Below the pieces are notes generated by a model that was given only the letters and a program-made list of their open reading frames with translations, searched no databases and had not been told where the DNA came from. From Spirochaetaceae bacterium (GTDB taxonomy: Bacteria; Spirochaetota; Spirochaetia; Treponematales; Treponemataceae), in assembly GCA_017622135.1 (NCBI GenBank), contig JAGARR010000045.1, forward strand, positions 1-35,340: 35,340 nt of DNA. The letters are read 5' to 3'. Both the position numbers and the translations under genes were made by a program. The stretch's first letter is position 1; each line of letters opens with the position of its first letter. Positions 7,625 through 14,666 of this stretch are shown here, piece after piece.

Positions 7625-9085
7625 CTACCGGGTGGTGTGCTTCAGCTGAACCGCCACCCAGGCTCCAACCTTAACATAGGGAAACTGAATGTTCCAGCTG
7701 GCCTTGGCCTCCGTGGTGGCGGAATACAATCCATCCAGCCGCCTGAACACCATCTCGGTGGAGACCGTCAAATCTGGAACCAGGGAGAACCATTGGTTTT
7801 TTCTGCCACTGGTCTGCCGAAGATTCAGATTGCCGGCCGCCACGATCCGATCCTTTTCGGAGCCGCCACGATTCTCGTAGTGCCCTGAGCCTGAAATCCG
7901 CACCGTACAGTGAGGAATCAGCTGGTGCAGGGCGAGACTCAGCTCCCCGCCGTATTTTTCCAAGCTTCGCAGGCTCGCCTTCAACTCAAGATTGCTGAGC
8001 CTGATTCCCGTCCATTCTCCCACCAGCTGCAGCTTCCATTGGGGAAAGATGGCGGCCACCCCACCACGCAGCTTTCCGTCGGCAAAGCACTCCGGCTGCA
8101 ATTGGTTGGTATTCTTGAAGCTTGCACCAAAGGCAACGCCCAACTGAAGCCGCCCCTCCTCCAGCACTTCTGCCAGTTCTCCCAGCTCCACCGTCACCTG
8201 GGGATTTACGTAAAACTGCAAGGTTTCCCGCAGCACCGAGCCGTCGGCGGTAATGGACTCAGGCCGACCGCCATGGATTCCTGCCAGCAGCCGCAGGGGC
8301 ACCTTTCCCGCCGTCACATCGACACTGCCCCGTAGCCGTCCCCAGTAGCCGAATCCACCCCTTGGCTGCTCCGCCACCACCCCAGCGCCGTAAAGCCTGA
8401 GCCACCGCCAAGTAAGCCGTCCCTCCAACGCAACTCCTTTGAGCCAGACGTCATCATAAACGGGAGCCGAGGCAAACCAGCTGTCCCCAAGGCTGGGCAG
8501 TTTTCCCTCCAAGAACCAGACTCCTGCCGTTGTGGAAAGGGAAAGCTCCACCGCCGCCACTTGGAAGGGAACGGTTGCCCCGGCAAAGAACCGTTTCCGC
8601 TGGGAGCCGGTGGCCCACAGCCGTACCCTGTCCTTGGCAAACCCCTTGCCCAGGCTGGCCATCACCGCTCCGCCGTAGGCTGCCGTGCTGCCGCTGAATC
8701 CCGGCATTCCCACAGACACAGTGGTGGCGGGGAAGGCAAAGCCAGCCAGAGGATTCAGGGACATAGTAGGAGCCGCCGTGGTGAACAGGGAGGTTGGGCC
8801 GCCAAAGGAGAGCTGGCCGCCATACACCATCAGCCTGTTCCCCCAATGAAGCCGACCTGCCACCGCCACTTCATCTAGAGCAGGCTCCTTCCAGGGATGC
8901 AGCTCCAGGGGCAGGGATGCCCTCACGGTGACACCCGGCAGGAAATCCAGATAGCCGTAGGGCAAACTGAATTCAATTCCCCCGCCCGCCGTAGCAGAAG
9001 CCTGCTGTTCTAGGGGGGAATTCCCACCGAAGGCTGCGGGGGCCAGCAGCATCCCAAAGACAATCATTAAGAGCATTCTTCTCAT
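7625..9085 (-). CDS. Predicted outer-membrane beta-barrel protein
   Basis: This 486-residue protein starts with a clear signal peptide (MRRMLLMIVFGMLLAPAAFG, cleavage near residue 20). The rest is rich in Gly, Leu and aromatic residues with alternating hydrophobic positions, few helices and repeated amphipathic stretches such as VTVRASLPLEL, GVALEGRLTWRWLRLYG and LQLGVAFGASF. I read it as a beta-barrel of the spirochaete outer membrane, but recognise no named family and no POTRA or TonB-plug domain. No good ribosome site precedes the ATG. It is transcribed toward the metallochaperone gene and divergently from the flavoprotein gene. Confidence 0.6.
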   Translation of the reverse strand: MRRMLLMIVFGMLLAPAAFGGNSPLEQQASATAGGGIEFSLPYGYLDFLPGVTVRASLPLELHPWKEPALDEVAVAGRLHWGNRLMVYGGQLSFGGPTSLFTTAAPTMSLNPLAGFAFPATTVSVGMPGFSGSTAAYGGAVMASLGKGFAKDRVRLWATGSQRKRFFAGATVPFQVAAVELSLSTTAGVWFLEGKLPSLGDSWFASAPVYDDVWLKGVALEGRLTWRWLRLYGAGVVAEQPRGGFGYWGRLRGSVDVTAGKVPLRLLAGIHGGRPESITADGSVLRETLQFYVNPQVTVELGELAEVLEEGRLQLGVAFGASFKNTNQLQPECFADGKLRGGVAAIFPQWKLQLVGEWTGIRLSNLELKASLRSLEKYGGELSLALHQLIPHCTVRISGSGHYENRGGSEKDRIVAAGNLNLRQTSGRKNQWFSLVPDLTVSTEMVFRRLDGLYSATTEAKASWNIQFPYVKVGAWVAVQLKHTTR

Positions 9086-9141
9086 ACATAGTAATTATGG
9101 TAAGAATCAGCATGGTTTTTGACATTTTCGTAAAAAAAAAT

Positions 9142-9156
9142 TTGAGAATTTCTCAA
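9142..9156. promoter_or_regulatory. Palindrome upstream of the flavoprotein promoter
   Basis: TTGAGAA (9142-9148) and TTCTCAA (9150-9156) form a perfect 7-bp inverted repeat around one base, 14 bp before the -35 of the flavoprotein gene in the divergent gap. It has the form of a small dimeric operator; the regulator is unknown. Confidence 0.35.
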
Positions 9157-9169
9157 TTATAAATTTTTC

Positions 9170-9198
9170 TTGAGGTCAGGCCCCATCTCTGATACAAT
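9170..9198 (+). promoter_or_regulatory. Promoter of the flavoprotein gene
   Basis: TTGAGG (9170-9175), 17 bp, TACAAT (9193-9198). The ATG follows 17 nt later, behind GGAGG. Confidence 0.55.
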
Positions 9199-9215
9199 GA
9201 AAAGTGGAGGACAAC

Positions 9216-9800
9216 ATGAATGTATGCATTTTGAAGGGCAGCCCCCGAAAGAACGGAAACACCAACAGCCTGCTGGTTCCCTTTGCAGAAGCCCTGAAGG
9301 AGGCCGGCTGCTCCTGCAGGGAGCTGGATCTCCACACCATGAGCCTGGAGCCCTGCGTGGCCTGCCGCTGCTGCCAGGAAAACTGGCACTCCTTCAACTG
9401 CTCCCGCCGGGATGACATGCAGCAGGTCTTTGACGCCGTGCTGGAAAGCGACCTGATTGTCCTGGCAACCCCCATCTACAGCTGGTTCTGCACCCCCGCC
9501 ATGAAGATAGCCCTGGACCGTCTGGTCTACGGCATGAACAAGATCTACAGCATGTCCCCTGGCCCCAGGCTCTGGGCGGGAAAATCGGTGGCAATGGTGA
9601 TTACCTGCGGCTACAAGCCTGAGAAGGGGGCGGATCTCTTTGAGGAGGCCATGGTCCGCTACTGCAAGCACTCCCGCCTGGAATACAAGGGAATGCTGGC
9701 GGAACGGCATCTGGGCTACCACACGGAATTTATGGACGAGGAAAAGGCCCAGCACGCCAGGGACTTTGCCAAACAATTGCTGGAGCCAGCCCAGGAATAG
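9216..9800 (+). CDS. Iron-sulfur flavoprotein / NADPH-dependent FMN reductase family
   Basis: This 194-residue flavodoxin-fold protein has the FMN phosphate loop GSPRKNGNT (8-16). A cysteine cluster follows at 47, 50, 52/53 and 62 (CVACRCC...C), as in iron-sulfur flavoproteins that shuttle electrons for redox or detoxification reactions. The TPIYSWFCTPAMK stretch is the usual second FMN-binding segment. Start ATG 9216 is preferred over GTG 9204 because GGAGG (9206-9210) is 5 nt upstream and the protein then begins MNVCILKGSP. It has its own promoter, and physiological electron donor and acceptor are not evident. Confidence 0.85.
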   Translation: MNVCILKGSPRKNGNTNSLLVPFAEALKEAGCSCRELDLHTMSLEPCVACRCCQENWHSFNCSRRDDMQQVFDAVLESDLIVLATPIYSWFCTPAMKIALDRLVYGMNKIYSMSPGPRLWAGKSVAMVITCGYKPEKGADLFEEAMVRYCKHSRLEYKGMLAERHLGYHTEFMDEEKAQHARDFAKQLLEPAQE

Positions 9801-9825
9801 CTTGCCGGCAAAGCGATTCCTTAGC

Positions 9826-9997
9826 AAGAAAAACGCTTTCGTTAAAGAGCTTGGCAATGGTAAAGCTCATTTCTCACAACAAAAAATACAAGCCCATTCC
9901 TTTGAAGCTGGATGACAGCATCTTCTGCTGTGGTCGAGTTCTCGATGTGGTGGAGAGTAAAACTCATCGAAAAATAAGAATTTGTAGGGATGATTGA
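9826..9997 (+). pseudogene. Remnant of an S24-peptidase (LexA/UmuD/phage repressor-like) C-terminus, frameshifted
   Basis: Two overlapping frames join into one recognisable C-terminal S24 domain. One frame reads KKNAFVKELGNGK (about 9826-9864). The next frame continues KLISHNKKYKPIPL (from about 9863) and then GRVLDVV before TGA 9995-9997. LexA, UmuD and prophage repressors have the same order: a catalytic-lysine strand (x-VKxL), then LxxxNxxYxPI, then GRVxxV. The shift is near 9860-9865. Nothing of the N-terminal HTH or the catalytic Ser remains upstream, where the flavoprotein gene ends. I read it as scar tissue of a lost mobile element or SOS gene. Confidence 0.45.
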
Positions 9998-10558
9998 GAT
10001 GATTATTTTAATTACCGGAGCATCACATACAGGCAAAACCGCACTTGCTCAAAAGTTGCTCGAAAAATATCACTATCCTTATCTGTCCATAGACCATTTG
10101 AAAATGGGGCTGATTCGCAGCGGTAATACAGAACTTACTCCTATGAGTGATGATAAGAATTTGACCGCATACTTATGGCCCATCGTCCGTGAAATGGTTA
10201 AAACTGCTATCGAAAACAAGCAGAACTTAATTGTTGAAGGCTGCTATATTCCATTCGATTGGCAGAAAGATTTTGACTCCAAATATCTTGAAAGCATCAA
10301 TTATTACTGTCTGGTAATGAGTGAGGAATATATCAGAAATCACTTTGCCGACATAAAGAAATATGCAAATGTCATTGAAAAACGTTTGGATGATGAATGG
10401 TGTACCATTGAGAGCCTTTTGACAGATAATGCGGAAGTCCTCGCCCTTGCGAAAAAGCATAATGCAAACTATATTCTCATTGATGGCCAATACGAGATTA
10501 ACATTGATTTAGATTGATAAAGCCCAATTTGACGAACAGTTGGGAAAAATAAGAATTT
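9969..10558 (+). repeat. 15-bp direct repeat in front of two adjacent island genes
   Basis: The exact 15-mer GAAAAATAAGAATTT occurs at 9969-9983 and at 10544-10558. It precedes the P-loop gene and the DUF4279 gene by about the same distance (start codons 13-15 nt downstream). The copies are 575 bp apart and bracket the first gene with its spacer. This could be a shared leader, or a footprint of module duplication or insertion. Confidence 0.6.
9999..10517 (+). CDS. P-loop NTPase, small nucleotide- or phosphoglycerate-kinase-like
   Basis: This 172-residue protein opens with MIILITGASHTGKTALAQKL, a Walker A motif on the first strand. It continues with YLSIDHLKMGLIRSG, the pattern of small ATP-dependent kinases (adenylate-kinase or 2-phosphoglycerate-kinase-like fold), and LIVEGCYIPFDW. 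Substrate is not evident; it could be a phosphotransferase acting on a small molecule such as an antibiotic or nucleoside. The second ATG (9999) is preferred over 9990 because AGGGA (9986-9990) is then 8 nt upstream. The gene is clearly AT-richer than the flanking core genes and uses different codons, which suggests horizontal acquisition. It sits beside the DUF4279 gene in the same orientation. Confidence 0.7.
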   Translation: MIILITGASHTGKTALAQKLLEKYHYPYLSIDHLKMGLIRSGNTELTPMSDDKNLTAYLWPIVREMVKTAIENKQNLIVEGCYIPFDWQKDFDSKYLESINYYCLVMSEEYIRNHFADIKKYANVIEKRLDDEWCTIESLLTDNAEVLALAKKHNANYILIDGQYEINIDLD

Positions 10559-10571
10559 AACGGAGGTTTGT

Positions 10572-10988
10572 ATGAACACTCGAAACAGTTGTTATACATA
10601 TTTTAAGATAGTTGGAAATTTTAACCCTGACGATGTTTCTGAACTGCTGAATCTTATTCCCGAAAAGACTTGGAAAATTGGTGATTTACGGCGCAACGGT
10701 ACTAAATACGATTTTGCTCATTGGGAAATTGGAAGATGTGCAGAATACGATGTTGAAGTCGAAAATCAAATGAGAAAAACTCTCGCATTGCTGTGGGATA
10801 AAATCCCTTTGTTAAATCAAGTTAGAGAACAAAATGAGGTTCATTTGGTTCTGGAAGTTGTCCCTAAAATTTACGTAGGTGATACAAATCCATGTCTTGC
10901 GCCTCCTCTCGATGTAATTGATTTTTGCCATGCCACAAGAACGGAAATAGATATAGATATGTACATTTATGGCTCAGAGGATGAATGA
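10572..10988 (+). CDS. DUF4279-like protein
   Basis: This 138-residue cytoplasmic protein has the DUF4279 pattern. It opens with an aromatic strand (CYTYFKIVGNFNPDDVSELLNL), then a Trp-containing strand and a basic turn (TWKIGDLRRNGTKYDFAHWEIG), and ends with strands EVHLVLEVVPKIYV and TEIDIDMYIYG. The family is uncharacterised and often found scattered near mobile or toxin-immunity genes, so an immunity-like role is possible but unproven. GGAGG lies 6 nt before the ATG. It follows the P-loop gene by 54 bp and shares its AT-rich composition and the 15-bp upstream repeat. Confidence 0.65.
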   Translation: MNTRNSCYTYFKIVGNFNPDDVSELLNLIPEKTWKIGDLRRNGTKYDFAHWEIGRCAEYDVEVENQMRKTLALLWDKIPLLNQVREQNEVHLVLEVVPKIYVGDTNPCLAPPLDVIDFCHATRTEIDIDMYIYGSEDE

Positions 10989-11015
10989 CTTAACAAATTC
11001 CGATATGTCGGTGAC

Positions 11016-11035
11016 AGCAACAGCGGGTTGCTTTT
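11016..11035 (+). terminator. Short terminator-like hairpin after the DUF4279 gene
   Basis: AGCAAC (11016-11021) pairs with GTTGCT (11027-11032) around a 5-nt loop and runs into TTTT. The stem is weak. It overlaps the -35 of the promoter that follows. Confidence 0.4.
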
Positions 11036-11060
11036 CAATGCCAACAGTCAGTGATATAAT
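11032..11060 (+). promoter_or_regulatory. Forward promoter with no recognisable downstream gene
   Basis: TTTTCA (11032-11037), 17 bp, perfect TATAAT (11055-11060). The predicted transcript would read through 11067-11178 and into the 3' end of the reverse aldehyde dehydrogenase gene. No forward ORF with a start follows. The transcribed region contains CCGTT/AACGG (11087-11101) and GGTGG/CCACC (11079-11083 with 11156-11160) pairings. Confidence 0.45.
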
Positions 11061-11178
11061 ATAACCACAAAAATGCAGGTGGTGAGCCGTTGGGAAAACG
11101 GTGAGAACTCAGGCAGGCAGCAAGGAGGTCGCCATCACTGAAGGGCCCTGACGAGCCACCAGCACCCCTCCACGCATC

Positions 11179-12561
11179 CTACCGCAGCAGCAGGTCCAGC
11201 AGCCTGCCGTAGAGTCCACGGTTGTAGGGCTGGTAGCGGACGGGCAGATCAATCCAGGTCTTCTTGTCCACCATGCTCTTGGTGTGGCTGAAGGTGTCGA
11301 AGCCAGCCTTGCCGTGGTAGCCGCCCATGCCGCTCTCCCCCACCCCGCCAAAGGCCATCTCGCTGGTGGCCAGGTGGATGACGGTGTCGTTGACGCAGCC
11401 GCCGCCGTAGGAAATCCTGCTGGTGACGGCGTTGATGGCGGCACGGTTCTCCGAAAAGATGTAGAGGGCCAGGGGCTTGGGCCAGTCCTGCAGTCTGGCT
11501 ATCAGTTGGTCAAGGTGCTCGTAGGTGAGGATGGGCATGATGGGGCCGAAAATCTCCTCCTGCATCACCCCGTCCTCCCAGGAAACACTGTCCATCACCG
11601 TGGGCTCTATCCGGCAGGTGGCGGCATCGGAGCGGCCCCCCACCACCACCTTCTCCGGCTGGATGAGGGACAGCAGGCGGCGGAAGTGCTTCTCATTGAT
11701 GATCTTGCCGTAATCCTTGCTGGACAGGGGATTGTCTCCGTACTGAGCCGTAATCTCATCCTTCACCGCCGCCACGAACTGGTCCTTCACGCTGGCATGG
11801 CAGAGGATAAAGTCCGGCGCAACACAGGTTTGGCCGCAGTTCAGGTATTTGCCGAATACAATGCGCCGCGCCGCCAGCCTGATTTTTGCCGTCTCGTCCA
11901 CAATGCAGGGACTCTTGCCCCCCAGCTCCAGCACGGCGGGGGTCAGGTTTTCTGCGGCGGAACGCAGCACCTCCCGTCCCACCGCCTGGCTGCCGGTAAA
12001 GAAAATCAGGTCGAATTTCTGCTTCAGTAGGGCGGCATTCTCCTGCCGTCCCCCCGTGACCACCGCCACCAGCTCCGGCGGGAAGGTTTCCTCCACCAGC
12101 CGGGCGATGACAGCGCTGGTGGCCGGAGAATAGGCGCTGGGCTTCAGCACCACCGTGTTCCCCGCCGCCAGAGCGTTTGCCAAGGGCTCCACCGCCAGCA
12201 AAAAGGGATAGTTCCAGGGGCTCATCACCAGCACGGTTCCGTAGGGCACCGGCTTCTGGTAGCTGCGGGAGGCGAACTGGGCCAGGGGAGTCCGCACGGT
12301 CTTCTCGGCGGCAAATTTCTTGACATGGCGAATCATGTAGGAAATCTCGGTAAGGCTCAGCCCCACCTCGCACATAAAGCCCTCGTAGCCGCTCTTGCCC
12401 AGGTCGGCAGTGAGGGCGGCCAGAATCTCATCCCTGCGACTCTGGACGGCGGCATACAGCCTTTTCAGCATGGCGATGCGGAAGGCCACCGGCAGGGTAG
12501 CTCCCATCTGAAAATAGGCACGCTGGCTCGCCAGCACCTGTTGTATTTCTCCTGGATTCAT
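11179..12561 (-). CDS. Aldehyde dehydrogenase, family 3-like
   Basis: This 460-residue NAD(P)-dependent enzyme oxidises aldehydes to acids, probably fatty or aromatic aldehydes. It shows SPWNYPF, the catalytic Glu region LELGGKSPCIV, the catalytic Cys in NCGQTCVAPD and the EEIFGPIMPILTY segment. Length fits the short class 3/YwdH type. ATG 12561 is chosen because AAGGAGGG lies just upstream; a longer start at 12606 would put that ribosome site inside the gene. It is transcribed alone. A reverse-strand extended -10 (TGGTATACT) is at 12634-12642. Nothing nearby suggests a specific substrate. Confidence 0.93.
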   Translation of the reverse strand: MNPGEIQQVLASQRAYFQMGATLPVAFRIAMLKRLYAAVQSRRDEILAALTADLGKSGYEGFMCEVGLSLTEISYMIRHVKKFAAEKTVRTPLAQFASRSYQKPVPYGTVLVMSPWNYPFLLAVEPLANALAAGNTVVLKPSAYSPATSAVIARLVEETFPPELVAVVTGGRQENAALLKQKFDLIFFTGSQAVGREVLRSAAENLTPAVLELGGKSPCIVDETAKIRLAARRIVFGKYLNCGQTCVAPDFILCHASVKDQFVAAVKDEITAQYGDNPLSSKDYGKIINEKHFRRLLSLIQPEKVVVGGRSDAATCRIEPTVMDSVSWEDGVMQEEIFGPIMPILTYEHLDQLIARLQDWPKPLALYIFSENRAAINAVTSRISYGGGCVNDTVIHLATSEMAFGGVGESGMGGYHGKAGFDTFSHTKSMVDKKTWIDLPVRYQPYNRGLYGRLLDLLLR

Positions 12562-12633
12562 CAGTCCCTCCTTGTACAGCCTTGCCATACAACAATCTCC
12601 CAACAAGCTTTCCGTTGACTCTCTTCATTCAAA

Positions 12634-12642
12634 AGTATACCA
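12634..12642 (-). promoter_or_regulatory. Extended -10 of the aldehyde dehydrogenase gene
   Basis: On the minus strand the sequence reads TGGTATACT, an extended -10 (TGn plus TATACT), about 70 nt before the ATG at 12561. No clear -35 is present. Confidence 0.35.
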
Positions 12643-12705
12643 GATTTTCTTTTATGGTGATAGTATTTGCTGGAAGGAACAATGGGTAATCCTCCAAGAG
12701 AAACC

Positions 12706-12735
12706 TTGACCCCTACACACAGCATTGTGTAAAAT
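12706..12735 (+). promoter_or_regulatory. Promoter and putative operator of the VapB-like gene
   Basis: TTGACC (12706-12711), 18 bp, TAAAAT (12730-12735). An inverted repeat ACACA (12717-12721) / TGTGT (12726-12730) with a 4-bp centre lies inside the spacer up to the -10. That is where autorepressing antitoxins normally bind. Confidence 0.6.
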
Positions 12736-12755
12736 TACAACAAGAGGAGGTAAAT

Positions 12756-12935
12756 ATGGCATCAAATCTGGCAATCAACAAGACCCTTTTGAACGCAGCC
12801 TTTGAGCTTGGAGGCTACAGCTCGAAAAAGGAAACGGCAAATACTACCCCTCAGGAATTCATCCAAAGAAGAAGGTCGGAGGAATTGATACAGATCTTTG
12901 GTGCCGACAGATGTTGTTCCGTAAGCATTCCTTGA
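12756..12935 (+). CDS. VapB-like antitoxin, orphan or remnant (short gene)
   Basis: This 59-residue product opens with a beta strand (ASNLAINKTLLNAAFELGG) and then a helix-turn-helix-like stretch ending in QEFIQRRRSEELIQIFG. This matches the ribbon-helix-helix VapB antitoxins of type II VapBC systems (DUF2191 type), whose body ends in a basic RRR...ELxxxFG segment. Normal members continue with an acidic/aromatic tail that blocks the toxin. Here the tail is replaced by ADRCCSVSIP and a stop. No VapC PIN-domain gene follows; the next 118 bp are non-coding and contain a C9 run. A strong AGAGGAGG (12743-12750) lies 5 nt before the ATG. It is probably a truncated remnant that may still repress. 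Confidence 0.6.
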   Translation: MASNLAINKTLLNAAFELGGYSSKKETANTTPQEFIQRRRSEELIQIFGADRCCSVSIP

Positions 12936-12941
12936 ACAGCA

Positions 12942-12950
12942 CCCCCCCCC
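12942..12950 (+). repeat. C9 homopolymer
   Basis: Nine consecutive C lie 7 bp after the VapB-like stop codon and 104 bp before the next start codon. It is intergenic here; length may vary by slippage. Confidence 0.7.
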
Positions 12951-13018
12951 GCTGGAGACCGTAGAGCAACTAACGAAATGACAGAACCACTTCCCTCCGT
13001 CAGCAAAAAATCTTTTCC

Positions 13019-13047
13019 TTGCGGATTTACGCATTCGAGTTTATCAT
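13019..13047 (+). promoter_or_regulatory. Promoter giving a predicted leaderless beta-CASP mRNA
   Basis: TTGCGG (13019-13024), 17 bp, TATCAT (13042-13047), then 6 nt and the ATG at 13054. No Shine-Dalgarno sequence. An overlapping TATAAT (13047-13052) ends 1 nt before the ATG and is too close to give an mRNA that contains the start. Confidence 0.55.
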
Positions 13048-13053
13048 ATAATT

Positions 13054-14598
13054 ATGGCGATTACACTGTATTCTTTGGGAGCAGCCCAGGAAGTGACTGG
13101 CTCCAAGCACATTTTCGAGATTGACGGCAGGGCCTTCATGGTGGACTGCGGAGCATTCCAAGGCAAGCGGAAGGAGTCCGATGAGAAGAACAGGAACTTC
13201 GAGGTGCCGGTGGACAAGGTGGAGTCGGTGATCATCACCCACGGCCACTACGACCACTGCGGACTGCTGCCCCTGATGACAAAGAACGGCTACAAGGGCA
13301 ACATCTACGCCACACCGGCCACCCGCGACCTGGCAAACCTCATCATGATGGACAGCGCCCGCATCCAGGCCCGCGATGCGGAGTACCTTCGCAAGCAGGC
13401 CGCCAAGAAGGGGGAGAAATTCACTTGGAAGCCCCTGTTCACCGAGGCGGATGTGGTGACCGCCACCAACCAGATTGTCACCCTCTCCTACGACCGCAGG
13501 ATGTACATTGCCCCTGACGTGCAGCTGGAATTCTTCGATGCCGGCCACATCCTGGGCTCAGCCTACGCCTACATCACCATCACCGGCCAGCAGGCCGGCC
13601 AACAAGCAGGCCCAAAGGCTGCACAAGGGAATGCCTCCCAGGAACGGCCTGCCACCTCGAATCTCTGGAACCGACTGCTGGGCAGGAAGGCCAGCGACCT
13701 GACGGCAGGCCCCGCCACCAACAGCGACAATGAGGTGCGCATCCTGTACACCGGTGATTTGGGCCGCTGCAACAAGCCAATTATCCGAAACCCCGCCACC
13801 AACGTGCCGGCCCCAGACTACATCGTTTTGGAGAGCACCTACGGAGACCGCCGCCACGAGGACACCCAGATTGCCATGGACGAGCTGGTGCGCATTGTGC
13901 GGAAGGCCGTAAACAAGAAGGGCAAGATCATCATCCCCTCCTTCGCCATCGAGCGGACCCAGGAATTGGTTTACTATCTCCACCTCTTGTTGGATAAAAA
14001 AAAGATTCCGCCCATCCCCATCTACGTGGACTCCCCCATGGCCACCAATGCCACCAGCATCTTCCGTGTCCACCCCGAATGCTACGACGATGACACCCAG
14101 GAGGCCTTCCTTGACCACCACAAGAATCCCTTCGGCTTCAACGCCCTCACCTTCGTCCAGAGCGTGGAGGAGTCCAAGGCCCTCAACGAAAAGAAGGGAC
14201 CCATGATTATCATCAGCGCAGACGGCATGTGCGAGGCGGGCCGCATCCTGCACCATCTGGCGAACAATGTGGGAAACCCCAACAACCAGGTGCTGCTGGT
14301 GGGCTACATGGCAGAGAACACCTTGGGCCGCCGCCTCAAGAACGGGGAGAAGGAGGTCCGCATCATGGGCGACTGGTACAAGGTGCAGGCAGAGGTGCAG
14401 CAGATCAATGCCTTCAGCGCCCACGCCGACTACCAGGAATGCCTGGACTGGCTCAACACCATCGACACCTCCCGGCTGAAAAAAATCTTTTTGGTCCACG
14501 GGGAGCCTGACGCCCAAGCCACCTTCGTGCAGTTCCTGGCGGACAACGGCTTCCCCCAAACGGAAATCGTCAAGTACGGGGAAAGCTACGACTTATAG
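13054..14598 (+). CDS. Metallo-beta-lactamase/beta-CASP ribonuclease-like protein
   Basis: This 514-residue protein has the CPSF73/YSH1-like layout: THGHYDHCG with H63, H65, D67 and H68 binding two zinc ions, H165 in DAGHILGSA, and D235 in LYTGDLG. The beta-CASP part follows with PSFAIERTQEL, ADGMCEAGRI and SAHAD, and a final HGE. Such proteins cut RNA. A 49-residue hydrophilic insert (178-226, rich in Gln, Ala and Gly) lies between the two strands before the TGD motif and probably forms a surface loop. The N-terminus starts directly at the family opening (LYSLGAAQEVTGSKH). It has its own promoter and a strong terminator after it, so it is monocistronic. Confidence 0.9.
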   Translation: MAITLYSLGAAQEVTGSKHIFEIDGRAFMVDCGAFQGKRKESDEKNRNFEVPVDKVESVIITHGHYDHCGLLPLMTKNGYKGNIYATPATRDLANLIMMDSARIQARDAEYLRKQAAKKGEKFTWKPLFTEADVVTATNQIVTLSYDRRMYIAPDVQLEFFDAGHILGSAYAYITITGQQAGQQAGPKAAQGNASQERPATSNLWNRLLGRKASDLTAGPATNSDNEVRILYTGDLGRCNKPIIRNPATNVPAPDYIVLESTYGDRRHEDTQIAMDELVRIVRKAVNKKGKIIIPSFAIERTQELVYYLHLLLDKKKIPPIPIYVDSPMATNATSIFRVHPECYDDDTQEAFLDHHKNPFGFNALTFVQSVEESKALNEKKGPMIIISADGMCEAGRILHHLANNVGNPNNQVLLVGYMAENTLGRRLKNGEKEVRIMGDWYKVQAEVQQINAFSAHADYQECLDWLNTIDTSRLKKIFLVHGEPDAQATFVQFLADNGFPQTEIVKYGESYDL

Positions 14599-14618
14599 CC
14601 TCTCCCAACATAACAAGA

Positions 14619-14658
14619 CCCTGCCGGTAAAAGGCTTTACCAGCAGGGCTGCTTTTTT
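14619..14658 (+). terminator. Strong rho-independent terminator
   Basis: A 13-bp stem with one mismatch (14619-14631 with 14636-14648) and an AGGC loop is followed by T6 (14653-14658). It ends the beta-CASP gene and faces the convergent phosphofructokinase gene. Confidence 0.9.
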
Positions 14659-14666
14659 CCTTCCAC

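Noticed and set aside
10522..10546. Integron attC site (GCCCAAT...AGTTGGGA)
   Set aside because: The arms are only about 10 nt apart, far shorter than an attC, and the box sequences deviate from RYYYAAC/GTTRRRY.
11085..11145. Cobalamin riboswitch
   Set aside because: GGGAA and GGTGAGAA match the core, but the helix that should flank GTGnnAA does not form and no B12-related gene follows; kept only as a weak possibility in a finding.
11150..11157. CTGACGAG, resembling the CUGANGA core of a hammerhead ribozyme
   Set aside because: No GAAA element or supporting stems occur at the required positions.
13047..13052. TATAAT directly before the beta-CASP ATG as the working -10
   Set aside because: It would place the transcription start downstream of the ATG; the TATCAT five bases earlier fits both the -35 and the start codon.
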